Made by a program: the position numbers and the translations under genes. A stretch of 36,864 bases of DNA from Candidatus Dadabacteria bacterium (GTDB taxonomy: Bacteria; Desulfobacterota_D; UBA1144; Nemesobacterales; Nemesobacteraceae): contig JAJDUA010000030.1 in NCBI GenBank assembly GCA_022826905.1, positions 1 through 36,864 on the forward strand. Direction: 5' to 3'. Positions 22,338 through 30,393 of the stretch are shown one piece after another (position 1 is the first letter of the stretch; each line of letters begins with the position of its first letter). Below the pieces are notes generated by a model. It saw only the letters and a program-made list of their open reading frames with translations, was not told where the DNA came from and ran no database searches.

Positions 22338-22344
22338 CGGTTTG

Positions 22345-22947
22345 ATGATAACCGATTTCATACCTTACGTTATTGAGCGTACGAGCAGGGGCGATCAGGG
22401 CTATGATATTTTCTCAAGGCTCCTTAAGGACAGGATCGTCTTCATAGGTTCCGATATAAACGATGCGGTAGCCAACGTCGTCATCGCCCAGCTTCTTTTT
22501 CTTGAATCCGAAAACCCCGAGACGCCTATTTACCTCTACATAAACTCCCCTGGAGGGCATGTCACCTCCGGTCTTGCAATCTACGACACAATACAGTACG
22601 TGAAGCCCGAAGTTTCTACCATATGCATCGGGCAGGCGGTAAGCATGGCCGCGGTTCTTCTGGCAAGCGGCGCACCGGGCAAAAGGTACGCGCTTCCGCA
22701 CTCGAGGGTAATGATTCACCAGGTGCTCGGAGGTGTTTCGGGGCAGGCAAGCGACATAGAGATACACGCAAAGGAGATTGTCAGGGTGAAAAAGCAGCTC
22801 AATTCCATACTTGAGAAACACACCGGGCAGACTCTTGAGAAGATAGTGGACGATACGGACAGAGACTTTTTCATGACCGCTCAGGATTCTATTGATTACG
22901 GGATAGTGGATGCCATAATTACCGAAAGGGAGGAAGCGACCGGATGA
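22345..22947 (+). CDS. clpP: ATP-dependent Clp protease proteolytic subunit
   Basis: A 200-residue serine protease subunit that forms the double-heptamer chamber fed by ClpX. The catalytic triad is at the E. coli spacing: Ser100 ([12 protein letters not shown]), His125 (RVMIHQ) and Asp174 (DTDRDFFM). The N-terminal loop [20 protein letters not shown] contacts ClpX. The oxyanion Gly-rich strand is INSPGG. A TTG directly before the ATG adds one residue at most. The stop overlaps clpX as ATGA. The usual upstream neighbour tig is 3.9 kb away. Confidence 0.97.
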   Translation: MITDFIPYVIERTSRGDQGYDIFSRLLKDRIVFIGSDINDAVANVVIAQLLFLESENPETPIYLYINSPGGHVTSGLAIYDTIQYVKPEVSTICIGQAVSMAAVLLASGAPGKRYALPHSRVMIHQVLGGVSGQASDIEIHAKEIVRVKKQLNSILEKHTGQTLEKIVDDTDRDFFMTAQDSIDYGIVDAIITEREEATG

Positions 22948-24236
22948 GTCCTAAAAAAGGTAAGGAAGAAACGAAGCACTACTGTTCTTTCTGCGGGAAG
23001 AATCAAGATGAGATCAACAAGCTTATAGCGGGTCACGGAGTCTATATCTGCGATGAGTGCATAGATCTCTGCAACCAGATCATAGCGGAAGAAAAGACCA
23101 AGGACAGCACTTTTCCGCAACCGAAAAAATCCTTTCCGACTCCCCAGGAGATGAAGTCCTTTCTTGACGGATACATAATAGGTCAGGAAAACGCCAAGAA
23201 GGTGCTTTCCGTCGCCGTCTACAATCACTACAAACGGATGCAGTTTAACGAATCCGGCAGGAGAAGAAGCGATAAAGTGGAGGTGGAGAAAAGCAACATA
23301 CTTCTCATAGGCCCCACGGGTTCTGGAAAAACCCTGCTTGCGCAGACGCTGGCCAAGGTTCTCGACGTTCCCTTTACGATAGTGGACGCTACCTGCTATA
23401 CGGAAGCTGGCTACGTAGGCGAGGACGTGGAAAATATGATAGTGAGCCTGCTCCAGGCGGCAGACTACGATGTCGAAAAAGCTTCCCGTGGAGGCATTAT
23501 CTATATAGATGAGATAGACAAGCTCACGCGCAAATCAAGCGACAGTCCCTCGATCACCAGGGATGTATCGGGGGAAGGTGTGCAGCAGGCGCTGCTCAAG
23601 ATAATGGAAGGGACTCTAGCGAATGTTCCTCCCAAGGGGGGGAGGAAGCATCCGCAGCAGGAATTTACTCAAGTGGACACTACCAACATCCTTTTCATAT
23701 GCGGTGGTGCTTTCTGTGGCCTTGAGGATATTATCCGCGCGAGAATCGGGGAAAAGTCCATCGGTTTCGGGGCTAAATTGTCAAACAGGGCTGGTGAGGA
23801 CGAAAGCAACTTTCTCAACAAGGTCCAGCCTGAAGATCTCGTCCAGTTTGGACTGATTCCCGAATTCGTCGGTAGAGTCCCGGTTATCGCCAGTCTGAGC
23901 GAACTTACCGAAGAGCAGCTAGTCGAAATTCTGACCGAGCCCAAAAACGCCATTGTGAAGCAGTTTGAGAAGATGATGGAAATCGAGAAGGTGCAACTGG
24001 AGATAACTGAAGATGCGAGAAAAGCCATTGCCGGGGAAGCCGTCTTGAGAAATACCGGGGCCAGAGGGCTTCGGGCCATCATAGAATCGATTATGCTTGA
24101 GGTTTTCTATGAAGTGCCTTCGCTGGAGGGGGTGACGCGCTGCGTCATTGACGCGAACGTTATAGCCGGGCGTAGCGATCCCAAGTTTTATTTTGAGAAA
24201 TCGGATGAGGAATCCCAGAAACTGCTGGGAACATAG
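22944..24236 (+). CDS. clpX: ATP-dependent Clp protease ATP-binding subunit ClpX
   Basis: A 430-residue AAA+ unfoldase that delivers tagged proteins to ClpP. The N-terminal zinc-binding domain has Cys14, Cys17, Cys36 and Cys39 (CSFC...CDEC). Walker A is GPTGSGKT at 123-130, Walker B is IIYIDEIDK, and the ClpP-docking IGF loop is in [10 protein letters not shown]. Sensor motifs and the C-terminal [10 protein letters not shown] follow. Its ATG overlaps the clpP stop by four bases, so the two are made in step. Length is normal. Confidence 0.97.
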   Translation: MSPKKGKEETKHYCSFCGKNQDEINKLIAGHGVYICDECIDLCNQIIAEEKTKDSTFPQPKKSFPTPQEMKSFLDGYIIGQENAKKVLSVAVYNHYKRMQFNESGRRRSDKVEVEKSNILLIGPTGSGKTLLAQTLAKVLDVPFTIVDATCYTEAGYVGEDVENMIVSLLQAADYDVEKASRGGIIYIDEIDKLTRKSSDSPSITRDVSGEGVQQALLKIMEGTLANVPPKGGRKHPQQEFTQVDTTNILFICGGAFCGLEDIIRARIGEKSIGFGAKLSNRAGEDESNFLNKVQPEDLVQFGLIPEFVGRVPVIASLSELTEEQLVEILTEPKNAIVKQFEKMMEIEKVQLEITEDARKAIAGEAVLRNTGARGLRAIIESIMLEVFYEVPSLEGVTRCVIDANVIAGRSDPKFYFEKSDEESQKLLGT

Positions 24237-24313
24237 AAGGTTTCTTGCGAGCGGGAGTTCCGCTGCACCCGTATCCCAATGAGACCCTTCGGAAACTGTT
24301 AATCCCGAAACTG

Positions 24314-24562
24314 ATGATTGACAAGGAACTGCTTGAAATTCTCGTATGTCCCGAGACCGGAGAACCTCTTGAGGAGGTTGATCAGGAGACTGTCACACGG
24401 CTTAACGGACTTGTCGAGCTCGGAACTCTCGTTGACAGGTCGGGAGAGCCGGTCTCAGAGAAGATCGAGGGGGGACTTCTCTGCCGCAACGGGAAATATC
24501 TCTACCCCGTAAGGGAAAACATACCGATTCTGCTGATCGAAAGTTCCATCCCCGTATCCTGA
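24314..24562 (+). CDS. Trm112-family (UPF0434/YcaR-like) small protein
   Basis: An 82-residue protein of the Trm112 fold. It opens DKELLEILVCPETGEPLEEV and closes LLCRNGKYLYPVRENIPILL, the family's conserved ends. Bacterial members are usually about 60 residues; the extra length is in the middle (TVTRLNGLVELG...). The canonical CPxC knuckle is CPET, so a zinc site seems lost. In other organisms Trm112 proteins stabilise methyltransferases; in bacteria the role is unclear. I chose ATG 24314 because the 23 residues before it match nothing in the family. It follows clpX by 77 bases and precedes a terminator-like hairpin. Confidence 0.8.
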   Translation: MIDKELLEILVCPETGEPLEEVDQETVTRLNGLVELGTLVDRSGEPVSEKIEGGLLCRNGKYLYPVRENIPILLIESSIPVS

Positions 24563-24577
24563 TTCGCGTTGCCTAGG

Positions 24578-24599
24578 CGCCCGCCATAACCGGGCGTTT
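24578..24599 (+). terminator. Terminator-like hairpin after the clpP-clpX-Trm112 genes
   Basis: CGCCCG (24578-24583) pairs with CGGGCG (24591-24596) over a 7-base loop and is followed by TTT. The short T run makes it a moderate candidate. Confidence 0.45.
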
Positions 24600-24664
24600 C
24601 ATCCCGAGTTACAAGCCCCGTTACGCAGTAGCTTCTGATGACTTGGATTTTCCATGCCGGGTTA

Positions 24665-24673
24665 TGTTATAAT
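24665..24673 (+). promoter_or_regulatory. Extended -10 promoter element for the TonB-dependent receptor gene
   Basis: TGTTATAAT gives a consensus TATAAT (24668-24673) with the extended TGn. A TTGGAT at 24643-24648 is 19 bases upstream, a poor -35 spacing. The leader then has GAGAGGAGGG before ATG 24703. Confidence 0.5.
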
Positions 24674-24702
24674 TTACGTTTAGCAGAGAGGAGGGCATCA
24701 AA

Positions 24703-26937
24703 ATGATTAAAGGAGAATTTCAGTCTGCGGTGAAGAAGTTTTTATCCATGTTTCTTGTATATGTGCTCTTGGCGTCGCTCGGCGGCGGTGACGCATACGC
24801 GCAGGACGATGAAGCGGTTCCACAGGATGTGTTCGGGGTAAGCGGCGTACATCTCAAAAAAATCACTGTCACCGCCCGAAAACGGGAGGAGCTGATTCAG
24901 AACGTTCCCCTGTCGGTTACCCATTTCAGTTCGGAAGACATTGAAGCCCTTAAGGTAAACGACCTTGAAAGTCTCGCGGTGCGCATGCCCAACGTGGCGC
25001 TTGACGATGCCATCTCAGGAATGTCGATAGCCAACTTTTCCATCCGCGGTGTCGCGATAAACGACTCCATAGCGTCTGTTGACCCGACCGTGGGAGTGTT
25101 TGTCGACGGCGTCTATATGGGGCAGATAAGCATAGTTTTGTTTGATACCTTCGATGTTGAAAGCATAGAGGTGCTGAGAGGGCCGCAGGGAACGCTCTTC
25201 GGGCGGAATGTCACGGGGGGCGCCGTACTGATTAATACCAAGCGACCGGGAGACGTCTTTGAGGTGTCGGCCCGCACTTCATTTGAAGGAGGAGGGGAAA
25301 GTCTGAACTCCTATTACATGGGCACAATCGGAGGCCCGATCAGCGAGACGGTGAGCGTGAAAATAAGCGCGTACACGAATCAGGACAACGGCTGGTTTAA
25401 GAATCTCCACACGGGCGAGGCTTTCGGAGAAAACGACATACGGATGGTGCGACCGATGATTGCGTGGAACCCGACGGATGACGTAAGCCTTGTTCTGCGT
25501 TATCAGTACGAAAAAACGAGGAACGACGGCACCGCGTCACAGAACCGGGGCAACTTCGATCCCGAAAGTCATGATTTCAGCATTGACGAGGAAGGCTTCA
25601 GGAGACATAAACATCACTTTTTCTCCGCTCAGCTCGACTGGGATGTGGATTTCGGAGACGGCACTGTGACCAATATATTCGGTTTTTACGATGCAGAAGG
25701 CACCGCTTTGATTGATGTCGATTCTACTCCGGGAGACATTTTCCACATACGCGGATGGACTCCCTACCGCCAGTGGAGCAACGAACTGCGCTACGTGGGC
25801 AGATTCTTCGAAAGGCTCCACGCGACAACCGGTCTTTATTACTTTACAAACGAGATAAACTACCATGACCGCCGTTTTATATTGGGAGGAAATATTACCC
25901 AGAACCTGGGAGGGAATTATTTTGTTGACACTCTGGGAGTATTTGTCTCCCTTGATTACGATCTTACGGACCGGGTAACGCTTATCGGGGGCACCCGTTA
26001 CAGCCGTGAAAAGAGAGAGGCGGAGACCGTATCCGCTACCTTTGCGGACTGCAACGTCGCGGTCGGACCGGAATGCGAGTTTGATTTCACAGACGAGGAG
26101 ACCTGGAACAGCTGGTCGCCCAAGCTGGGAGCTGTCTACTATCTAGGCGGCGGAGAGAACTATGAAGCAAACATTTACGGACACTGGACCAGAGGATTCC
26201 GCTCCGGAGGCTATAATCTGCGAAACAGTTTCCCTCCAACTCAGGAACTCCCGGGGCCGTACGATGAAGAAAAGATCGATACCTTTGAGGCAGGACTCAA
26301 GATATCGACAAACATAGGCATCCTAAACGGCGCGGTTTTCTATAACATGATCGATGATGTGCAGCGGATAATAACTACTCCTGTATCGTCAAGCGTTATC
26401 TCACAGGAGGTTCGCAACACTGCGGACGTAGAATCCTTCGGCTTTGAACTTGACGGATTGGTAGCCGTTACAGATAGCTTTTTTCTTCTGGGTTCGGTCG
26501 GATACGTAGACCCCGAGTACACCAAAATAAAATATGACCTTAATCTTGACGGCGTTCTTGACAAAAAAGACCTTGCTCTGGAGCTTCCCCGGGCCGCGAA
26601 GTTGACTTGGAGCCTTGGCGCTACCCATAGCACCGGACTTGCGAACTGGGGGAAGATGACTTCAAGGGTAAGCTATTCATATCGCGACAAAACATATCTC
26701 ACTGATGACAACAGGGGGTATGCTCTCGAGCAGAACATTCTTGAAGCCGGAGTGGATGTCGCCCCGATGAACGACAGGTTTTCAATCGGGTTCTACGGAA
26801 AGAACCTTCTTGACGAGGTCAAGCACGGAAGCTACCAAGGGCTTGACAATCCTCTTTTTCCACAATTGACCGGTTCATTCGCGCCGCTTTCCAAGGGCAG
26901 GACCTTCGGTGTGCAGCTGACCTACCGGTACAGGTGA
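24703..26937 (+). CDS. TonB-dependent outer-membrane receptor
   Basis: A 744-residue TonB-dependent transporter. The signal peptide ends near AYAQ (residue 34). A TonB box-like ITVTARKREE follows (54-63), then the plug domain (about 60-170) with NVPLSVTHFSSEDIE, IRGVAINDS and VLRGPQGTLFGRNVTGGAV. The rest is a 22-stranded barrel ending GVQLTYRYR. The type is that of iron-complex receptors, widely used for siderophores, heme or other large ligands; the substrate cannot be read from sequence. A single gene with its own promoter and a strong ribosome site. Iron genes elsewhere in the window make an iron ligand reasonable, but this is inference. Confidence 0.94.
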   Translation: MIKGEFQSAVKKFLSMFLVYVLLASLGGGDAYAQDDEAVPQDVFGVSGVHLKKITVTARKREELIQNVPLSVTHFSSEDIEALKVNDLESLAVRMPNVALDDAISGMSIANFSIRGVAINDSIASVDPTVGVFVDGVYMGQISIVLFDTFDVESIEVLRGPQGTLFGRNVTGGAVLINTKRPGDVFEVSARTSFEGGGESLNSYYMGTIGGPISETVSVKISAYTNQDNGWFKNLHTGEAFGENDIRMVRPMIAWNPTDDVSLVLRYQYEKTRNDGTASQNRGNFDPESHDFSIDEEGFRRHKHHFFSAQLDWDVDFGDGTVTNIFGFYDAEGTALIDVDSTPGDIFHIRGWTPYRQWSNELRYVGRFFERLHATTGLYYFTNEINYHDRRFILGGNITQNLGGNYFVDTLGVFVSLDYDLTDRVTLIGGTRYSREKREAETVSATFADCNVAVGPECEFDFTDEETWNSWSPKLGAVYYLGGGENYEANIYGHWTRGFRSGGYNLRNSFPPTQELPGPYDEEKIDTFEAGLKISTNIGILNGAVFYNMIDDVQRIITTPVSSSVISQEVRNTADVESFGFELDGLVAVTDSFFLLGSVGYVDPEYTKIKYDLNLDGVLDKKDLALELPRAAKLTWSLGATHSTGLANWGKMTSRVSYSYRDKTYLTDDNRGYALEQNILEAGVDVAPMNDRFSIGFYGKNLLDEVKHGSYQGLDNPLFPQLTGSFAPLSKGRTFGVQLTYRYR

Positions 26938-27269
26938 CAGGAAAAAGGCAGAAACATGTACCAGTGGCTGCGATTGTGGAGAAGTCCCTGATTATGCCAG
27001 ATTGCGTGCGCTTGGGCGCATTGCAGTCTGACATCTTTTTGCAAGACAAGGTTGTATTTCGAACTTTGAACCACGTTCGGTAAAAATCTTTCAGCCCGCC
27101 AGCAGTCGGGTTAACGGGTTCCTCTGAGAATCCCTCGAGGGAGCACGGCGGAAGGAATTGCCGCCGGGCTTGTCATAATTGTTCACGGGACCTGCGCATG
27201 GGATGACTGCGGACTTCGGAGCAGGTGGGGTTGACGGATGCCGATGTCGGTGTGCTGCTGCGGCGACAG
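26938..27269. other. Convergent intergenic gap, no gene seen
   Basis: 332 bases between the receptor gene and the convergent cysteine-rich gene. It holds CGGCGG/CCGCCG (27146-27166, 9-base loop), CCCG/CGGG near 27095, and the palindrome CCCTCGAGGG near 27133. These could terminate either transcript, but none has a T run. No credible reading frame. Confidence 0.5.
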
Positions 27270-28349
27270 TTACTCAAAGTAAAGCTGATGCTCGACCGGG
27301 TAGATTTCCCCTGTAGGCCGGCAGATGGCGGACACCAGGCCGGAATTTCTCCGCGTTCGTCCCGCTACGTACTGGAACCCCGGACCGGAAGCGTGCTCGT
27401 CACAGGCCAGACACGGGTTCAGGTTTCCTCGCTTGTCGGCATGCGCGTCGTTCATGTCGTTTGTCAGCACTTTCCAGAGCCCGTAGTGCTTGACGCAGGT
27501 TTTCATGCACCGCTGTCTGGTATGTACTATGTTGTATGTCCAGGTCTCGGCGCACGGCTCTGCGAAGCCGACTTTTTCCATGAGACATTTCTTGATGCCA
27601 CCTGCCGTAAGTCTCCTCCCGCATGTTCTTGCCGGCTTCGTCAGATCCGGTTTCGCCAGGTAGACCGCGAGATCACGCAGGGATGAGCACGTTCCGCAAT
27701 GGTAGCGGTGTGTAACTATATAGCTTTCTGTAAGCGCGCTTTCCTGGTCGGGAAACGTGCGCAGCCGGTAGTCCACGCGGTCTGTGTCCACGAACTGGAC
27801 GGCACACACCTCGGTATTCGAGCCCAGCGATGAGTGCCACCGCAGCACTGGCTCCTGACCGTAGAACAGAAACGACGCCTTGATCTCGTCGATCTCGTAA
27901 CTCCTTGGGTTCGGGGGCAGGGGATAGCGCAGCTCCGCAATGCTGGAGTAAAATTCACGGTACCGGGGCTCATACGGACTGGACGTCAGAAAACCGCCCG
28001 CGTCTCTTGAGGTTGAAGCATTGGTTTGTCCGGTTTCTGTATTGCCGCTCTCGAGATCCAGCCGGTTGTAGATTTCGTTACCGTTAATAAGGTTTGTATT
28101 CTGAAGACGTTTAGCCAGTGCACGGATTCCAGATGGACTGCGCACGCGATCGTCGGCGCAGACAGGGTCATCCCGGGAAACTTGTTGGTCCGAGAAGGAG
28201 GGAAGCGGCAGGAGCCACACAATCAGCAGCAGCACGGCCCCGAAGCCAGCGTACTTCTGCGCTTTGCAGGTTCCGTTCGAACCGTCTGCGCCCGCTGTCC
28301 AGTCCTCATCAGTTGCATCTCCTCCCCCTTTTTTGTGTTCTACACTCAA
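27270..28349 (-). CDS. Cysteine-rich secreted or membrane-anchored protein of unknown function
   Basis: A protein of up to 359 residues that I cannot assign. A hydrophobic segment (AVLLLIVWLLPLPSF, 38-52) should be a signal peptide or anchor. The body has 11 Cys after it, several paired: HCGTC (217-221), RCMKTC (280-285) and NPCLAC (311-316). Further on is DEHASGPGFQYVAGRTRRNS, which looks like a highly conserved block, then AICRP and PVEHQLYF. Disulfides or metal binding are likely if exported. The start is uncertain: TTG 28349 gives a long polar leader, while GTG 28235 starts just before the hydrophobic segment. A strong GGGGGAGGAG at the front fits neither frame well. Composition is GC-richer than its right neighbour. 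Confidence 0.65.
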   Translation of the reverse strand: MSVEHKKGGGDATDEDWTAGADGSNGTCKAQKYAGFGAVLLLIVWLLPLPSFSDQQVSRDDPVCADDRVRSPSGIRALAKRLQNTNLINGNEIYNRLDLESGNTETGQTNASTSRDAGGFLTSSPYEPRYREFYSSIAELRYPLPPNPRSYEIDEIKASFLFYGQEPVLRWHSSLGSNTEVCAVQFVDTDRVDYRLRTFPDQESALTESYIVTHRYHCGTCSSLRDLAVYLAKPDLTKPARTCGRRLTAGGIKKCLMEKVGFAEPCAETWTYNIVHTRQRCMKTCVKHYGLWKVLTNDMNDAHADKRGNLNPCLACDEHASGPGFQYVAGRTRRNSGLVSAICRPTGEIYPVEHQLYFE

Positions 28350-28611
28350 ATCTCAGAATATTTTTAGGGAATTATGTATTTAACTTGACAAGCTTTCTTC
28401 TTGATCGGGTCAAAATCCCAAGAAATATAAATACTGGATCGGTTTTTCTTTTCAAGGAGTGAGTTCGGGAATGATGTACAAATGCTAGCTAAAGAGAGAG
28501 TTCTCTAGGCGGGTTTTTCCTCTTGCTAAGTCTTGCCAAGTTTGCTTGCGACTACGGGGGAGAGGGTGATAAAATAGAGTAAGAGAGGTTTATGCTGAAT
28601 TAAGCGATAAA

Positions 28612-28839
28612 TTGAAAAAAAACTGGGATGCATTCAACGCTGCTAAAGAAGAACTCGAAGCAGAACATCTAGGAAAAACAGCGTTATTGCATGATGGGAA
28701 AGTCGTTGCCATATACAACGACAGTGGAGATGCTTATACCATCGGTCGTGAGAAGTACGGGTTGGGGAATTTCTCAACACAGACGATAGGAGAAAAACCT
28801 ATACATCTCGGAATATTCACTCTCTGCCTACCGAGATAA
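28612..28839 (+). CDS. Small protein of a family that accompanies retropepsin-like proteases
   Basis: A 75-residue protein reading HLGKTALLHDGKVVAIYND then DAYTIGREKYGLGNFSTQTI and IHLGIFT. This matches small bacterial proteins with the pattern 'G-x-x-A-L-x-(H/D)-G-x-(V/I)-V-x-I-Y-x-(D/N)-x-x-D-A-Y', commonly next to retropepsin-like aspartic protease genes. Such a gene, broken, follows 20 bases downstream. The only start in frame is TTG 28612, without a clear ribosome site; the frame is open for 13 more codons upstream (EVYAELSDK), so the N-terminus may be truncated. The function is unknown. Confidence 0.55.
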   Translation: MKKNWDAFNAAKEELEAEHLGKTALLHDGKVVAIYNDSGDAYTIGREKYGLGNFSTQTIGEKPIHLGIFTLCLPR

Positions 28840-28859
28840 ACGAAACACCCATAAAACAA

Positions 28860-29063
28860 ATGGCTACTTTTAGCGGGATAGTTGCAGATAATCAGATTGT
28901 TTTTGTTGTCTGGGTCGCTACTTCTGGAGATCCCCAAGGCTGGGAAAATCCTAAGGCATATAAGGCATTGTTAGACATTGGTACTGTTTGAGAACTTATT
29001 AATGTACCTCTGAAGATGCTTGACGGACATTTTATGGTATACACCATGATACCCCGCGTTTAA
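28860..29063 (+). pseudogene. Broken retropepsin-like aspartic protease gene
   Basis: From ATG 28860 the frame reads ATFSGIVADNQIVFVVWV and KAYKALLDIGTV, then stops at TGA 28989-28991. Beyond it the same frame goes on (ELINVPLKMLDGHFMVYTMI) to TAA 29061-29063. The family pattern is a short strand pair, then 'YKALLDTGA' holding the catalytic Asp-Thr-Gly. Here it is Asp-Ile-Gly and is cut at once by the stop, with the remaining two-thirds of the fold missing. I read it as an inactivated gene. It pairs with the small protein just upstream. Confidence 0.55.
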
Positions 29064-29131
29064 GCAAAGCCAAAAACAGCTTGCGACAACGCATTCCTAC
29101 TTGGACAGAAAGGAGAGCAGGCACGGAAAAT

Positions 29132-29923
29132 TCAGTCTTTTACGAGAAAATCAAGCACGGCTTTATCCACCTCGGCCTGGCACTCTCTCCAAAATCCGTG
29201 GCCGACGTCCGCAAACGCTTTTTCAATCGCGTTCGGTATAAACTCTACGAGCTTTTTCGATCTCTCAGGAGGCGTGACGATGTCCCGCTCTCCGTACATA
29301 ACCAGGGTCTTTGCGGAGATCCTCCCGAGTTGGGCTAATACGTCGTGGTTCTCGCATGCGTAGCTTTGGTTTCTGTATCCGGCGGCCGCTTCGGGGTCAA
29401 CGGGAACTTCCTCGATTCTGTCTATTAGGGAGTCGTAGTTCTCTTCGATGTATTTCCTTCGGTATCCGAGAAAAAGCGCAAAAACCCATCCCGCCCCGGG
29501 TCCCGCTTTATCCACTATGTCCCTCGCGGTTTTGATAAGCAGGTTTCCAACCTCGTCCCTGTGCCCCGAGGAACATCCCATAACGAGCTTGTTTACCCTC
29601 TCGGGGTATTTTATACCCAGCCACTGGCATATCATTCCGCCCATTGATTTTCCAACGAAGTGGGCTTTGTCTATACCGAGAAAGTCCAGGAGTCCCGCAG
29701 CATCATCCGCCATCTGCTCCATCGTATAGGGATAATCGGGTTTCTCTGAGCGACCCGAACCCCTGTTGTCAAGCACTATCACGCGGAAATGTTCCGAGTA
29801 GATTGGAACCTGTACATCCCAGCTGTCAAGACTGCTTCCAAGACCGTGAATGAGCACGAGGGGATGTCCTTTTCCGTGCTCTTTATAATAAAGATTTATT
29901 CCATTTGTTTTTGCGTATGGCAT
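29132..29923 (-). CDS. Alpha/beta-fold hydrolase
   Basis: A 263-residue alpha/beta hydrolase. The oxyanion HG is in LVLIHGLGSSLDSW (26-27), the nucleophile elbow is GKSMGG with Ser93, the acid is Asp214 (GERDIVTPP) and the base is His242 (DVGHGFWRE). The layout resembles 3-oxoadipate enol-lactonase/BphD-like esterases; substrate unknown. ATG 29923 begins the conserved MPYAKTNGINLYYKEHG; a longer open frame upstream runs antisense-shifted through ruvX and is rejected. It follows ruvX by 23 bases on the same strand. Confidence 0.9.
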   Translation of the reverse strand: MPYAKTNGINLYYKEHGKGHPLVLIHGLGSSLDSWDVQVPIYSEHFRVIVLDNRGSGRSEKPDYPYTMEQMADDAAGLLDFLGIDKAHFVGKSMGGMICQWLGIKYPERVNKLVMGCSSGHRDEVGNLLIKTARDIVDKAGPGAGWVFALFLGYRRKYIEENYDSLIDRIEEVPVDPEAAAGYRNQSYACENHDVLAQLGRISAKTLVMYGERDIVTPPERSKKLVEFIPNAIEKAFADVGHGFWRECQAEVDKAVLDFLVKD

Positions 29924-29946
29924 ACGAGGTTTGACCCGAGGTTTAA

Positions 29947-30393
29947 CTAGTTTTTGCTCAGAAGGTACTCTTCCAGTATTACTGTAGCGGCCATCTTGTC
30001 TATTACCGTTTTTCGCTTCTTTCTTCCCATGCCGGCTTCTATCAGTGTGTGTTCCGCAGTCTTGGTGGAAAAGCTCTCGTCCCAGTATTTCACCGAAAGC
30101 CCCAGAGAATCTCGAATGCGTTCGGAAAATTTCTTTATGCCTTTTGCCCTGTTTCCGAGAGAACCGTCCTGGTTGTAAGGTATCCCAACGAGGATTTCGC
30201 AAGGAGAATATCGCTCTATTATGTCGCGAAGCTGCGCGAGGTCTTTTTTCTCGTTTTCCCGACTTATGGTACAGACGCCGTTTGCCGTGATCCCCAGCTC
30301 GTCGCTTACGGCAACCCCTATCGTCTTGGTTCCTATGTCAAGCGAGATTGTCCTCCCTGAGGTTCTGTTTTGCTTTTCAGGCGGTGTTTTCAT
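29947..30393 (-). CDS. ruvX: RuvX/YqgF family putative Holliday junction resolvase / pre-16S rRNA nuclease
   Basis: A 148-residue RNase H-like protein. The first strand has the catalytic Asp19 in SLDIGTKTIGVAVSD; ILVGIPYNQDGSLG and YWDESFSTKTAEHTLIEAG carry the other conserved acidic residues; and VIDKMAATVILEEYL closes the fold. E. coli YqgF trims pre-16S rRNA 5' ends and the fold resembles RuvC. Its start overlaps the upstream symporter by 17 bases. Length is typical. Confidence 0.95.
   Translation of the reverse strand: MKTPPEKQNRTSGRTISLDIGTKTIGVAVSDELGITANGVCTISRENEKKDLAQLRDIIERYSPCEILVGIPYNQDGSLGNRAKGIKKFSERIRDSLGLSVKYWDESFSTKTAEHTLIEAGMGRKKRKTVIDKMAATVILEEYLLSKN

Noticed and set aside
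26340-26633. Minus-strand frames inside the TonB receptor gene
   Set aside because: No family resemblance; the plus-strand receptor is continuous through the region.
27225-27686. A 153-codon plus-strand frame opposite the cysteine-rich gene
   Set aside because: The minus-strand product has a hydrophobic signal and patterned cysteines, while the plus-strand frame shows no domain and a biased composition; still, this is a judgement by eye.
29924-30202. N-terminal extension of the alpha/beta hydrolase
   Set aside because: It lies inside ruvX in another frame; the conserved hydrolase start is at 29923.
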